Of a stretch of DNA of 64,000 bases, positions 40,910-50,693 are shown in pieces (position 1 is the stretch's first letter; each line of letters begins with the position of its first letter). The notes under the pieces are model-generated. The model did not search any database. It saw only the letters and a program-made list of their open reading frames with translations, and was not told where the DNA came from. The DNA comes from Streptomyces sp. RKAG290 (GTDB lineage Bacteria > Actinomycetota > Actinomycetes > Streptomycetales > Streptomycetaceae): assembly GCF_023701695.1 (NCBI RefSeq), contig NZ_JAJOZC010000001.1, positions 930,001 through 994,000 of the forward strand, given 5' to 3'. The position numbers and the translations under genes are program-made.

Positions 40910-42670
40910 ATGCTGTTCGACGTATGGGCACCGGATGCGGAATCGGCCGGTCTGCGGCTGGCGGGTGAACTGCGGTCCATGGAGCGTGACCCCGTACGGC
41001 CGGGTTGGTGGACGGCCGATGCGCAGGCCGCCGACGGCGACCGCTACGGCTTCGTCCTGGACGGCGGCCCGGTGCTCCCCGACCCCCGCTCGCGGCGCCA
41101 GCCGGGCGGGCCGGACGGCGAGAGCGCCGTCGTCGACCACTCCGCGTACGCATGGCGCAACGAGTGGACCGGACGGGGGCTGCCGGGCGCGGTGCTGTAC
41201 GAGCTGCACATCGGTACGTACACCGCCGAGGGCACCTTCGACGCGGCGGCCGCACGGCTCGGGCATCTCGCCGAACTGGGCATCACCCATGTCTCCCTGA
41301 TGCCGGTCTGCCCGTTCCCCGGCGTCCACGGCTGGGGGTACGAGGGGGTGTCGCTGTGGGCGGTGCACGAGCCGTACGGCGGCCCGGAGGGGCTGAAGCG
41401 CTTTGTCGACACGGCGCACGGCCTCGGTCTCGCCGTCGTCCTGGACGTGGTCCACAACCACCTGGGCCCCTCCGGGAACTACCTCCCCGCCTTCGGCCCG
41501 TACTTCACCGAGACGCACCACACGCCATGGGGCGCGGCGGTCAATCTGGACGCCCCCGGCTCCGACGAGGTGCGCGCGTTCCTGCTGGGCAGCGCGCTCG
41601 CCTGGCTGCGCGACTACCGCCTGGACGGTCTGCGGCTCGACGCGGTCCACGCCCTGGCCGACACCCGGGCGCTGACCTTCCTGGAGGAACTCTCCGCGGC
41701 CACCGACACGCTCTCGGCCGAACTGGGCCGTCCGCTCTCGCTGATCGCGGAGTCCGACCTCTGCGATCCGCGGACCACGACACCCCGCGATTCGGGCGGC
41801 ACCGGCCTGCACGCACAGTGGAACGACGACTTCCACCACTGCCTGCACACCGCCCTCACCGGCGAGGCCCAGGGCTACTACGCGGACTTCGCCGCCGCCC
41901 CGCTGGCCTCGCTCGCCAAGACGGTGACGCGTGCCTTCTTCCATGACGGCACGTACTCCGCCTTCCGCGGCCGCACGCACGGGCGCCCCGTCGACGTCAC
42001 CCGCAGCGCCGCCCACCGCTTCGTCGGCTATGCGCAGACCCACGACCAGATCGGCAACCGGGCGCTCGGCGACCGGCTCGCCTCATCGCTCTCCCCCGGC
42101 CTGCTGGCGTGCGCGGCGGTGCTCGTGCTGACCGGGCCGTTCACGCCGATGCTGTTCATGGGCGAGGAGTGGGGGGCCCGTACGCCCTGGCAGTTCTTCA
42201 CCGACCACACCGATCCGGAACTCGCCGACGCGGTACGCAGCGGCAGACGGCGGGAGTTCGGCGCGCACGGCTGGGCCGAGGAGGACATCCCCGACCCGCA
42301 GGACCCGGCCACCCGCGACCGCTCCTGCCTGGACTGGAGCGAACCGGAGCGTGAGCCGCACGCCCGGCTGCACGCCTGGTACCGGGAGCTGATCGCGCTG
42401 CGCCGTGCCATGCCCGACCTCAGCGACCCGGACCTGGCGACGGTGAAGCCCGCGTACGACGACGACGCGCGCTGGCTGGCCTTCCGCAGGGGCGATCTGC
42501 GGATCGCGGTCAACCTCGACGAGAAGCCGGCCACGATCCCGCTGGGCGGCGGCCGGCACCGGAGCGGCGGGGGCCGGGTACTGGCCGCCTGGCAGCCGGT
42601 CGACGCCCCCGGCGCGGACGGGCAGCTGCATCTTCCCGCGGAGTCGTGCGTCGTGCTGGCCGACGACTGA
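40910..42670 (+). CDS. treZ: malto-oligosyltrehalose trehalohydrolase
   Basis: A 586-aa GH13 enzyme that hydrolyses maltooligosyl-trehalose to release trehalose, the second step after TreY. An N-terminal E-set domain (MLFDVWAPDAESAGLRL) is followed by the barrel: GLGLAVVLDVVHNHLGPSGN, YRLDGLRLDAVHALADT (nucleophile Asp), PLSLIAESDLCD (acid Glu) and YAQTHDQIGNRALGDR. FMGEEWGARTPWQFFTDHTD is a TreZ hallmark. ATG 40910 follows GAGGAG. A GTG at 40856 is a less likely start. It is separated from treY by the GH1, FHA and P450-like genes, so the two pathway genes are not in one operon. Confidence 0.95.
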   Translation: MLFDVWAPDAESAGLRLAGELRSMERDPVRPGWWTADAQAADGDRYGFVLDGGPVLPDPRSRRQPGGPDGESAVVDHSAYAWRNEWTGRGLPGAVLYELHIGTYTAEGTFDAAAARLGHLAELGITHVSLMPVCPFPGVHGWGYEGVSLWAVHEPYGGPEGLKRFVDTAHGLGLAVVLDVVHNHLGPSGNYLPAFGPYFTETHHTPWGAAVNLDAPGSDEVRAFLLGSALAWLRDYRLDGLRLDAVHALADTRALTFLEELSAATDTLSAELGRPLSLIAESDLCDPRTTTPRDSGGTGLHAQWNDDFHHCLHTALTGEAQGYYADFAAAPLASLAKTVTRAFFHDGTYSAFRGRTHGRPVDVTRSAAHRFVGYAQTHDQIGNRALGDRLASSLSPGLLACAAVLVLTGPFTPMLFMGEEWGARTPWQFFTDHTDPELADAVRSGRRREFGAHGWAEEDIPDPQDPATRDRSCLDWSEPEREPHARLHAWYRELIALRRAMPDLSDPDLATVKPAYDDDARWLAFRRGDLRIAVNLDEKPATIPLGGGRHRSGGGRVLAAWQPVDAPGADGQLHLPAESCVVLADD

Positions 42671-42692
42671 CCCGCCGCCACCGGCGGCGGGT
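42670..42692. terminator. strong hairpin between treZ and M24 peptidase gene
   Basis: A perfect 10-bp stem, ACCCGCCGCC/GGCGGCGGGT, with a 3-nt ACC loop, starting on the last base of the treZ stop. It serves two convergent genes. Confidence 0.75.
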
Positions 42693-42702
42693 CCGGCCGG
42701 CG

Positions 42703-43833
42703 CTACTCGACGATCGCCAGCTCGCGGGCGGTCGCGTTCAGGCGCCGCCCGCCGTCCTCGGTGACGGTCACGATGTCCTCGATCCGGACACCGAACCGGC
42801 CCGGCAGATAGACCCCGGGCTCCACCGAGAAGCACATGCCGGGGACGAGCTGCTGCTCCTCGCCCTCGATCATGTACGGCGGCTCGTGGGTGGTGACGCC
42901 GATGCCGTGGCCGGTGCGGTGGATGAACCGTTCGCCGTAGCCGAACTCGGTGATGACGGCGCGGGCGGCCCGGTCGATCTCCTGGCAGGCGACACCGGGC
43001 CGGACCGCCTTGCAGCCGGCCTCCTGAGCCTCCCGCACGATGTCGTGGACCCGCTGCTCCTCGGCGGTGGGTTCGCCGACGTGGACCGTGCGGGAGGTGT
43101 CGGAGCCGTAGCCGAGCTTGAGGCCGCCGAAGTCGAGCACGACCATGTCGCCATGCTCGATGGTCCGGTCGCCCGCCTCGTGGTGCGGGTTGGCGCCGTT
43201 CGGTCCGGAGCCGACCACGGTGAAGTCGACCTGGGAGTGTCCGAACTCCGTGAGCAGCCGGGCCAGGTCGGCGGCCACGTCGGTCTCCTTGCGGCCGGCG
43301 AACCGGACCTTGAGGATCTGCTCGTACGTGGCGTCGGCGGCGGCCCCCGCCGCGGCGAGCCGCTCCAGCTCATGGGCGTCCTTCACGGCGCGCAGCATCG
43401 GCAGCGCCTCGGTGAGGGAGGCGTACGAGGTCCCGGGCAGCTGCTGCTGCAGGCCGAGCAGATGCATCGCCCAGGTGTTGTCGCTGATCCCGAACCGGCC
43501 CTTCGCGTCGAGCAGCGGCGCGGTGACGGCGTACGGGTCCTTGCCGTCCGTCCAGTCGCGCAGGGTCAGCGCGGGGGCGCCGACGGCCTTCTCCGCGTCC
43601 GGCGCCTCCAGCGTCGGTACGACCAGGACGGGGTCCTGGCCGGCGACGAGGACGAGGGCGGTGAGGCGCTCCGTGGCCGCTGGGGGCTGATATCCCGTCA
43701 GGTAGACCATGTCGGGTCCCGGCGCGACCAGCACGCCCGCGAGTCCGGCCGCGGCGGCGCTCTCGGCGGCGCGCATCATCCGGGCCCGGTAGTCGTCGGC
43801 GGTGAAGGGCACGGGCTGGTTCGGGCTGGGCAT
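42703..43833 (-). CDS. M24 family metallopeptidase (Xaa-Pro aminopeptidase-like)
   Basis: A 376-aa pita-bread-fold peptidase. An N-terminal creatinase-type domain (residues 1-140; VYLTGYQPPAATERLTALVL) precedes the catalytic domain. Metal ligands are seen in MVVLDFGGLKLGYGSDTSRT (two Asp), FIHRTGHGIGVTTHEPP (His), CFSVEPGVYLPGRFG (Glu) and VRIEDIVTV (Glu). It should remove N-terminal residues before proline or act on small peptides in the cytosol. ATG 43833 follows AGGAGG. The frame remains open far upstream, but that part is antisense to other genes. Confidence 0.92.
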   Translation of the reverse strand: MPSPNQPVPFTADDYRARMMRAAESAAAAGLAGVLVAPGPDMVYLTGYQPPAATERLTALVLVAGQDPVLVVPTLEAPDAEKAVGAPALTLRDWTDGKDPYAVTAPLLDAKGRFGISDNTWAMHLLGLQQQLPGTSYASLTEALPMLRAVKDAHELERLAAAGAAADATYEQILKVRFAGRKETDVAADLARLLTEFGHSQVDFTVVGSGPNGANPHHEAGDRTIEHGDMVVLDFGGLKLGYGSDTSRTVHVGEPTAEEQRVHDIVREAQEAGCKAVRPGVACQEIDRAARAVITEFGYGERFIHRTGHGIGVTTHEPPYMIEGEEQQLVPGMCFSVEPGVYLPGRFGVRIEDIVTVTEDGGRRLNATARELAIVE

Positions 43834-43901
43834 ACGGGACCTCCTGGCGGCACGGAACGGCTCACTGCATCCTGCCCGCACGGGCGACCTTGTGCGAACA
43901 A

Positions 43902-44543
43902 TCAAGGCCGCGCGCCGCCCCCGGTCCGTACCACGAGGTCGGCGCGGTCGCGGCCCAGGGCGACGAGGCGTGCGTTGGCCTCGTCGGATCCGGCGACCCA
44001 GCGCTCCGCGAAGTCCCGCGGCTTGCCGAACCGCACATGCCGCTCGACGAGCCGGCGGACGCGTACGTCCTGTTCGAGGTCCAGGAACCACGCCTCGTCG
44101 AGCAGCCCGCGCACCGACGCCCACGCGCCCTCGTCGTGCAGCAGGTAGTTGCCTTCGGTGACGACCAGCGGAACCTCCGGATACACCGCGACGGATCCGG
44201 CGACCGGCTGCTCCAGGGCCCGGTCGAACTCGGGGGCGTACACGATCGTCCCCGCTTCCGGCGCCCTGAGCCGCCGGAGCAGGGCGGCGTACCCGGCGGC
44301 GTCGAAGGTGTCGGGCGCGCCCTTGCGCGCGGCGCGGCCCAGCCGTTCCAACTCGCCCTGGGCAAGGTGGAAGCCGTCCATGGGCACCAGGACGGCGAGC
44401 GGACCGAGGGCGTCGACGAGCTGTCCGGCCAGGGTGGACTTCCCGGCACCGGGCGGCCCCGCGATTCCGAGGATGCGGCGCCCCCGGGCCAGGGCGAGCC
44501 GGCGGGCGCGGGCCGTCAGCCCGGTGAGGTCGCTGGTCTCCAT
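43902..44543 (-). CDS. nucleoside/nucleotide kinase family protein (uridine kinase-like P-loop)
   Basis: A 213-aa P-loop kinase. Walker A is LGIAGPPGAGKSTLAGQLVD. VLVPMDGFHLAQGELERLGR is the substrate-binding segment shared with uridine and pantothenate kinases, and VVTEGNYLLHDEGAWASVRG is the Walker-B-like part. The lid contains Arg-rich VRRLVERHVRFGKPRDFAER. The phosphate acceptor may be a nucleoside, fructose or another small alcohol. ATG 44543 is supported by GACAAT 6 bp upstream, giving a leaderless start. It is divergent from the VOC gene. Confidence 0.88.
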   Translation of the reverse strand: METSDLTGLTARARRLALARGRRILGIAGPPGAGKSTLAGQLVDALGPLAVLVPMDGFHLAQGELERLGRAARKGAPDTFDAAGYAALLRRLRAPEAGTIVYAPEFDRALEQPVAGSVAVYPEVPLVVTEGNYLLHDEGAWASVRGLLDEAWFLDLEQDVRVRRLVERHVRFGKPRDFAERWVAGSDEANARLVALGRDRADLVVRTGGGARP

Positions 44544-44549
44544 GCCGGT

Positions 44550-44555
44550 ATTGTC
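44550..44555 (-). promoter_or_regulatory. -10 hexamer GACAAT, leaderless-type promoter
   Basis: GACAAT on the minus strand is 6 bp before ATG 44543 of the P-loop kinase gene. There is no ribosome-binding site between it and the start. Confidence 0.5.
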
Positions 44556-44613
44556 CCGCCAGGCGCGGCACTCCCGGGCCGCACCCCCGCCCGCCCCGAG
44601 CACCGAGGACCCC

Positions 44614-45000
44614 ATGCCGCACATCGCCCTGGTCACCCTGGTCGTCCGCGACTACGACGAGGCACTTGCCTTCTACACCGACGCCCTCGGCTTCGAGCTG
44701 GTGGAGGACACCGACCGGGGCGGCGGGACACGCTGGGTGGTGGTGCGGCCGCGTGGCACGCAGGGAACGGGGATGCTCCTGGCCCGGGCCAAGGACGAGG
44801 AGCAGGGGGCGAGTGTCGGGGCGCAGACCGGCGGGCGGGTCGGCTTCTTCCTGCACACCGAGGACTTCGCGGGCGACCACGCGCGGATGGTGGCGGCCGG
44901 GGTGCGGTTCCTGGAGGAGCCGCGGCACGAGGTCTACGGCTCGGTCGCGGTCTTCGAGGACCTGTACGGCAACCGCTGGGACCTGCTCCAGCCGGCGTAG
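44614..45000 (+). CDS. VOC family protein
   Basis: A 128-aa glyoxalase-fold protein. Both half-modules are complete: HIALVTLVVRDYDEALAFYT, ALGFELVEDTDRGGGTRWVV, then GGRVGFFLHTEDFAGDHARM and SVAVFEDLYGNRWDLLQPA. The His at position 3 and the late Glu (VAVFEDL) could be metal ligands, so an enzyme such as a dioxygenase or lyase is possible. Substrate unknown. ATG 44614 follows GAGGA. It is divergent from the kinase gene. Confidence 0.9.
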   Translation: MPHIALVTLVVRDYDEALAFYTDALGFELVEDTDRGGGTRWVVVRPRGTQGTGMLLARAKDEEQGASVGAQTGGRVGFFLHTEDFAGDHARMVAAGVRFLEEPRHEVYGSVAVFEDLYGNRWDLLQPA

Positions 45001-45046
45001 GCGCCGGGGCCGCTGCCGGCGCTCGGGGCGTCCCGTTTTTCGACGA

Positions 45047-45100
45047 CAACCCTCGGACGCGAGGCACGAGCGCTGCCAGCTGCCCCGGAGGTGCTTTGCC
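45047..45100 (-). repeat. decayed copy of the RHS toxin C-terminal codons
   Basis: On the minus strand this stretch reads ...LRGSWQRSCLASEGC with no toxin gene around it. It closely resembles the true RHS 3' end (SGDKWQRPRLASEGCK, 45718-45775), with most bases matching. It lies just past the stop of the immunity-like gene. It is best explained as a remnant of an older or displaced toxin tip. Confidence 0.6.
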
Positions 45101-45263
45101 CCTGGCCGAGGCCGATCCCGTCGTTCGGCTCTCGTGCCGCACGCTCCGGGGGCTCGGTCCGGCCCCACGCGCCCTCTCGTCACCGTCCGAGGCTTCCGTC
45201 CACGCCCTGATCAGCGGATGTTTTATGGGGCCCATCCGCGACCCGGCATTGTGGCAGTTCCCC

Positions 45264-45719
45264 CTACGCGCCACCCCACACGGCTTCAATCTCCTGGCAA
45301 TGAACGACGATCGACGCGTCCGTCAGTGCAATTTCATGGAGACAGCCATCCTGCCGAGGAAGGATCTCGTCGAGCAGCACCGTATCGACCTGCATCCAGT
45401 CGATTGACTGGTCGTAGTCGATCGCGAAGTGCGAGACGCCGGAGTACCGAATCCGAAGACCGGATTCGTGCTTCCACTGGTTGGCAGCGAAGTCGATGGT
45501 CAGGAATCCGCGCTTGTCCGTCGGCACGGAGATCTCCGCCAGCTCGAGGTCCTTCACGCAACGGCTGCTGCGCATGCTGTAGTGCTCCGTGTCGGAGGCA
45601 AAGGCCCAGGCACCGGCCGGCAACGCGTCCCGCATCTTCGGAAGCTCGGCGAGATAGGCACTCGGGTCCAAGTCGAACCCGTGCATCTCAGGATCCCAGT
45701 CCGCTTTGACAAATTTCAT
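45264..45719 (-). CDS. putative immunity protein for the RHS toxin
   Basis: A 151-aa acidic cytosolic protein. No family is recognised. It has aromatic- and acid-rich strands (KFVKADWDPEMHGFDLDPSA, FLTIDFAANQWKHESGLRIR, YSGVSHFAIDYDQSIDWMQV) of the kind seen in small alpha/beta immunity proteins. Its ATG overlaps the RHS stop by ATGA, and its base composition is clearly less GC-rich than the neighbourhood, both usual for toxin-immunity pairs. Function is inferred only from this position. It should bind and block the C-terminal domain of the RHS protein. No signal peptide is seen. Confidence 0.75.
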   Translation of the reverse strand: MKFVKADWDPEMHGFDLDPSAYLAELPKMRDALPAGAWAFASDTEHYSMRSSRCVKDLELAEISVPTDKRGFLTIDFAANQWKHESGLRIRYSGVSHFAIDYDQSIDWMQVDTVLLDEILPRQDGCLHEIALTDASIVVHCQEIEAVWGGA

Positions 45720-48700
45720 TTACAACCTTCCGATGCGAGGCGGGGGCGCTGCCATTTGTCCCCGGAGATATCCTCGGTCCCCCTCGGACCGATTCGTCCG
45801 CCCCGCCGCATTATATCGACGGCTCTGCCCTTCAGGGCATTCTCAACGCTTGGCGGCACTTCGACATCTGCGCCTACTGTCTTGTGCTTGTTGAACCAGC
45901 CGTCACTGCCGAAAATGCCTACCTCGCGACCAGACTTGTCGTAGACGTGGATCTCGAAGTCCGTGCCCTTCGTCCCTTCCTTCCAGGTATCCAGTCGCCC
46001 TCGATAACCCTGGCTGAGGTCCAGCGGGTCCTTCGGCCCTCGTGCCGCAAGCCCCAGCGGGTCGGACCAGCCCAACGCGTTCACAGCGTAGGCGTGGTGG
46101 TTGGGCGCCGGTTCCAGTCCCAGCGAGTCCGGGGTGATGTACCGGGCGGTCTCCGGGTCGTAGTAGCGGAAGTAGTTGTAGTTCAGGCCGGTTTCAGGGT
46201 CGGCGTACTGGCCGGGAAAGCGGAGTGGGCAGTCCGCGGACGTGGTGTCCGTCGCAGTCGGCTGGCTCGTGCCCCACAGAGTGGTGCGGCGTTGCCAGGC
46301 GAGTTCCCCGTCGGGTGTGACCAGTTCGGCCGGTGTGCCGAGGCTGTCCGTGATGACGGCGTGAAAACGGGTGCTGAAGTCGGCGGCTGTGTCCTGGGCC
46401 AGTTTGGCCAGCAGTGACGCGCCTTGTTCCCGGGGCAGCGGCCTGTGGTCGGTCTGGGTGAGGGGCGGTGGGTGCCGGGGGCGTAGTCCCAGGTGGTGAC
46501 CTGGCCGTCGGACGTCGTCTGTTCGGCCAGACGTACGTCGTCCCAGCTGAATTCCGTGCGGTCGGCGGTCGAGCCGTCTTCCGCCAGCCGGTGCTTGGAT
46601 ATTCGGCGGCCCAGCGGGTCGTACGCGTACCCCCAGCGGTCGCCGTCCGGTGTCACCGCCTCGGTCAGGCGGTCTTCCGCGTTCCAGGCGTAAGTCCACA
46701 GGAGCTGCTGCCCGTTGAGGAGCTTGCGGGTCTTGCGGATCAGGCGGCCCTGGGCGTCGTGTTCGTACGAGGTGCGGCCGGCGCTGCGGATGAGGGTTCC
46801 GGTGAAGTCGCGGTCGCCGGCGGACTCGTGGGCCGGGGCGGTGGCGTGAGTGAGGTTACCCGCCGTGTCGTAGGCGTACGTCTCGGTCCAGCCGTGGGCT
46901 CGGATGCCCGTGACGCGCCCGGTGCTGTCGAGGTCGAACCGGCGGGTGCCCGAGCTCAGTTCGCGGATCTCGGTGAGGTAGCCGTCCTCACGGTAGGCGT
47001 AGGTGCGGTGCTGAAGAAGACGGTCTGCCTCGTTCACGCCGCCCGAGAGGGTCTGCTCGGTGAGGTGGTGGGCGGCGTCCCAGTTCTGGGTGAGCATGAT
47101 TCCGTCGCCAAGGCGGCGCTCGGTCTCGCGGCCCGCCGCGTCGTACGTGAACGTCAGCGAGCCGGCGTCGGTGCCCAGTCGAGCGGGGTGGCCTGCCGGA
47201 TCGTAGGTCCAGTGCGAGTGCAGCCCGGACGGGGTGGTGCGCTCTATGACACGGCCGAGCGCGTCGTATGTGTAGGCGGTCGTGCGGCCGTTGACAATTT
47301 CCGCGAGCGTACGGCCCAGCGCATCCCGCTCGATGGCGACCTCTGCGTCCGCGTTGGCCGCGTGGACCAGATCGCCCGATCCACCGTAGGTGTACGTGGT
47401 GGCGTCGCCCGCGTCGGTGCGCTGTTCGGTGATGCGGCCGAGCGCGTCCCTGGTGAAGTGCAGCGTTTCGCCGGCGCCGTTCGTGCGGGATGTCAGGCCG
47501 CCCGACGCGTTGTGGGTGTAGGTCAGCGCCCGGCCGTTGAAGTCGGTCTCTGTGACCAGCCGCCCTGCCTCGTCGTAGGTGTACGACCAGGTCAGTCCCT
47601 GCGGGTTGGTGACTTCGGTAAGCCGGAGTTCGGTGTCGTAGGCGAAGGCGTACGCCGTGCCGTCCGGGGCTGTGCGGGTGGCGGGGACGTCGAAGTGCGT
47701 GGCGGTGTGATGGGTGAGGTTGCCCGCGGGGTCGGTGTGGGTGAGCGGATTACCCTCGCCGTCCCAGGTCCAGGATTCGCGTGTGCCGTCCGCGTACGCA
47801 CGCCACGTCGGCTTGCCTTCGATGCTCCAGCCCATGCAGGTGGTCCGGCCGAGCTGGTCGATGATTTCGACGACGCGCCCGAAGGCGTCGCGACGCGCGA
47901 CCGTGGTGTGTCCAAGCTCGTCGGTGACCTCGACGGGCAGCCCGGCCGCGTTGGAAGTGACCCTGCGGGTGTGGCCCAGGGCGTCGGTGACGGTGGACAG
48001 GTGGCCCGACTCGTCATAGGCGCAGTGCGTTTCGGCGCCGAGAGGGTCGACCGTGGTGATCAGGTTGCCCAGCTCGTCGTAGGTGTGCCGCCAGGTCGAA
48101 CCGCCGGGTTCGACGACGGCGACCGGCTGGCCGAGCGCGTTGTACGTGGCCCGGGCGGCGGATTCGTCGGGCAGGGTCACCGCCGTGAGGTTGCCGGCCT
48201 CGTCGTACGTGTAACGCGTCGTACGGCCCAGCGGGTCGGTGACCGAGAGGCGCTTGTCGCCTCTTTCCGCCCACTGCGTGCGGGTGGTGTGGCCGAGGGG
48301 ATCGGTCTCCTCGACGACCATGCCCGCGGAGTTGTACCGGTGCGTGGACCGCCGGCCGAGGGAGTCGGTGTACGTGGTGGTGCGCGCCTCGCCGTCGTAG
48401 GCGAGGGCCCCGGAGAGGAAACCGTCGCTTCCTTCGGTGCGCTCCACACGGCCGCGGGCGTCGTAGAAGTACGCGAAGGAGGTGCCGTTGCGGTCGGTCC
48501 AGGAGGTGACCCGTCCCTCGGCGTCGTACGTGAAAAGCAGTGGTTCCCCGCTGGAGTTGATGACCTCGGTGAGGTTTCCCGCCGCGTCGTATCCGTACCG
48601 CATGACGACCGTGCCGCTGCCCGCGGCGTCGGGCCGCACCGGCTCGTACCGCGAAGGCGCCCGGTCCAGCAGGCGCAGGGCGGTGATGCGCGGCCCTTCG

Positions 48701-50010
48701 GTGTCGACGGCGAGGTAGTAGCCGCCGGAGTGGCGAAGGGCGGTGGGGATGCCCTCGGCCGTGCGCTCGACGTCGATCTGGGCGCCGTTGCGGTCGTGCC
48801 AGCTTTCCAGGGGGAGGTGGAAGACACCGTGGGTGCCCGAGGGCAGGGGGGTGCTGAAGGTGCGGACGACTCCGGTGGCCGGGTCGGTGACGGTCATCAC
48901 GCCGTCGGGCTTGCCGTCCCATTCGAGCGGCCAGCGGGCGCCCTTGACGGGCAGGACGGGCCCGCCCGGCTGCGGAACGGGGTAGACCAGACGCATCCCG
49001 TCGGAGGCGGCGAACACCACCCCCTCACCGTCGATCTGCAGGCACTCGTCCAGGGTGGAGACCCAGGTGGGACCGAAGCAGACTCCGCCACGGTACGAAG
49101 ACAGATGGGTGCGCTCGAAGACCAGCGGGAGACCGGCCGGGAGGGTGAGGTCGGTCTGTGTCATCAGCATGGCGCCCGTCGCCACGTCGATCGGCTCTCC
49201 CACGCACGGAGTGCTCTTGCACGGCCGGGCCGCCGGCCCGATTTCCACCAGGTCGGGGCGGAGCGCCGGAGGCCGCAGCATCAGCGGCACGCCGTCCGTC
49301 CTGAAGAACAGGTTCCCCTCCACACCGGCTTTCGCCACACCGCCGGCGGCACCGAACACCCCGCCGTAGATCATGCCGTCCTTGGCCGCGGCATTGATCT
49401 CATCCAGGCTGAAACCCTTCTGCATGCCGGTGGCGATCTTCAGGGGCTGGGCGACCGCGAGGTCGATGGTCACCGACTCCATGCTCCCGAAGGCCGCCGC
49501 GACCAGTGCGCCGGCGGCGATCTCGGCGACGGTGGTGGAGACGGCGACGCCCACGGTGACGCCGAACTCGATCAGCGCCTCGGTCGCCAGAGCGGCGGCA
49601 CCCGCAGCAATACCGGCAGTGAAGAAGGCCAGCGCGATGCCACCCACGATGACCGCGGCATCTATCCCTATCTGTGTCCACAGTCTGCTGATGGCGTCAT
49701 CGATGGCCTCGGCGAACTTGTCCAGCGCCTTCGCCATTTCCCGCGACGAAGCCGACAGGTCGCTGAGCCAGCCCGCGTCGCCGCCCTTGGCGTAGCGTCC
49801 CCAGAACTTCTCGAACGCCTCGATCGCCTCACCGGTGTTGTTGCTGATCAGCGAGGAGGCCGCGTTGTTGACCGGCGTACGGACATCGTCGACCGAGTCC
49901 GCGAAGGCCCGCCACGCGTCGGCGGCGCTGCGCAACGTACCGGAGTTGGCATCCGGCCACCACAGGCCCACCTTGAGCAGAAGATCCTTGGCCTCGTCCT
50001 CGATGCTCAC
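45716..50010 (-). pseudogene. RHS-repeat polymorphic toxin with DUF6531 domain, frameshifted
   Basis: About 1431 aa if one base is restored. The N-terminal ~230 residues are WXG-like and helical (FEKFWGRYAKGGDAGWLSDL, then a hydrophobic stretch VIVGGIALAFFTAGIAAGAA). DUF6531 follows (CVGEPIDVATGAMLMTQTDL), then an array of YD repeats of the type TYDEAGNLTAVTL, and the RHS core ending YFRYYDPETARYITPDSLGL and DPLGL. The last ~105 residues are a variable toxin domain, with FEIHVYDKSGREVGIFGSDG and a basic tail, of no recognised family. The frame breaks at the G run 46462-46465 (DYAPGTHRP then LTQTDHRPLPREQGA), leaving a 1275-aa truncated product without core or toxin. GTG 50010 overlaps the upstream gene. 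Confidence 0.85.
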
Positions 50011-50375
50011 TTGGCACCCTCGTCGTGGCCATCGCCACCCGCCGACGGTGCCTTCTTGAACATTCCGCCGATCAGCTCGTCGTTGTCCACGTGCCCGTCC
50101 GCCATGTCGGCCATCGCTTCGTGAATGCTGACCAGCCCGAGGACGAGGGTGCCGGCGGCCCTCTCGATGGTCTTCTGCTGGGGACGGTAGGCGTCACCGA
50201 ACTTCTTGCCCTGCTCGTCATCGCCCCACGGCGCACCCAGCCCGTCCAAGGTGGTGACGAGCGTCGTGAGCGCCGTGCTCAGATTCTTGCCCTGCGTGTG
50301 GAAGACCGGCGCCGTCGCCTTGATGTCCGCCGTCTTGATGTCCAGGACCTTGCCGCTGTCCTTGCCGTCACCCAT
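50007..50375 (-). CDS. WXG100-like small protein, partner of the RHS toxin
   Basis: A 122-aa all-helical protein. Two helices flank a WG-type turn, LDGLGAPWGDDEQGKKFGDA, as in ESAT-6/WXG100 proteins of type VII secretion. A charged Gly-rich C-terminus follows. It overlaps the RHS start by GTGA, so the two are made together; the partner is presumably a co-secreted chaperone or adaptor for the large toxin. That role is inferred from layout. ATG 50375 follows GGGGGA. No type VII secretion machinery genes are in the window. Confidence 0.75.
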   Translation of the reverse strand: MGDGKDSGKVLDIKTADIKATAPVFHTQGKNLSTALTTLVTTLDGLGAPWGDDEQGKKFGDAYRPQQKTIERAAGTLVLGLVSIHEAMADMADGHVDNDELIGGMFKKAPSAGGDGHDEGAK

Positions 50376-50693
50376 GTGTGATGTCCCCCGATAACAACTG
50401 CGGCTCACAACCCTAGCCTTGGTGATCGTTCATGAGTTCTAGCGGGTTCGCTGCCGCGGTCCGCGGTCGTGGTGGAGCGGGGATTTTCCGCGCCGGGCCG
50501 GGTCGATGGCCCCGTCTGTCGCCACGCCGTCACGTTTGCTGCGGGTCCGCTCGCAGGAGCCGGCCCGCACCGCCGGTGAACTCGATGCCGTCCCCGCCAC
50601 CCCCGCGGAGGCCGGAGCATGCCGTACGGCCGGGCGCGCCAGGCAGGCAGGCGGCGAACCGCGCCTCCATCCCTGCCATGCGTCCGCTGCCCG
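50376..50693. other. 318-bp intergenic region upstream of the RHS operon
   Basis: No gene was seen. The ribosome site GGGGGACA of the WXG-like gene is next to 50376. The promoter of the toxin operon should be here, but no convincing -10/-35 pair could be picked. The right part is very GC-rich and lies past the LysR stop. Confidence 0.4.

Noticed and set aside
46468..50124. A 1218-codon plus-strand open frame opposite the RHS gene
   Set aside because: It is the mirror of the repetitive RHS coding sequence, with no recognisable domain.
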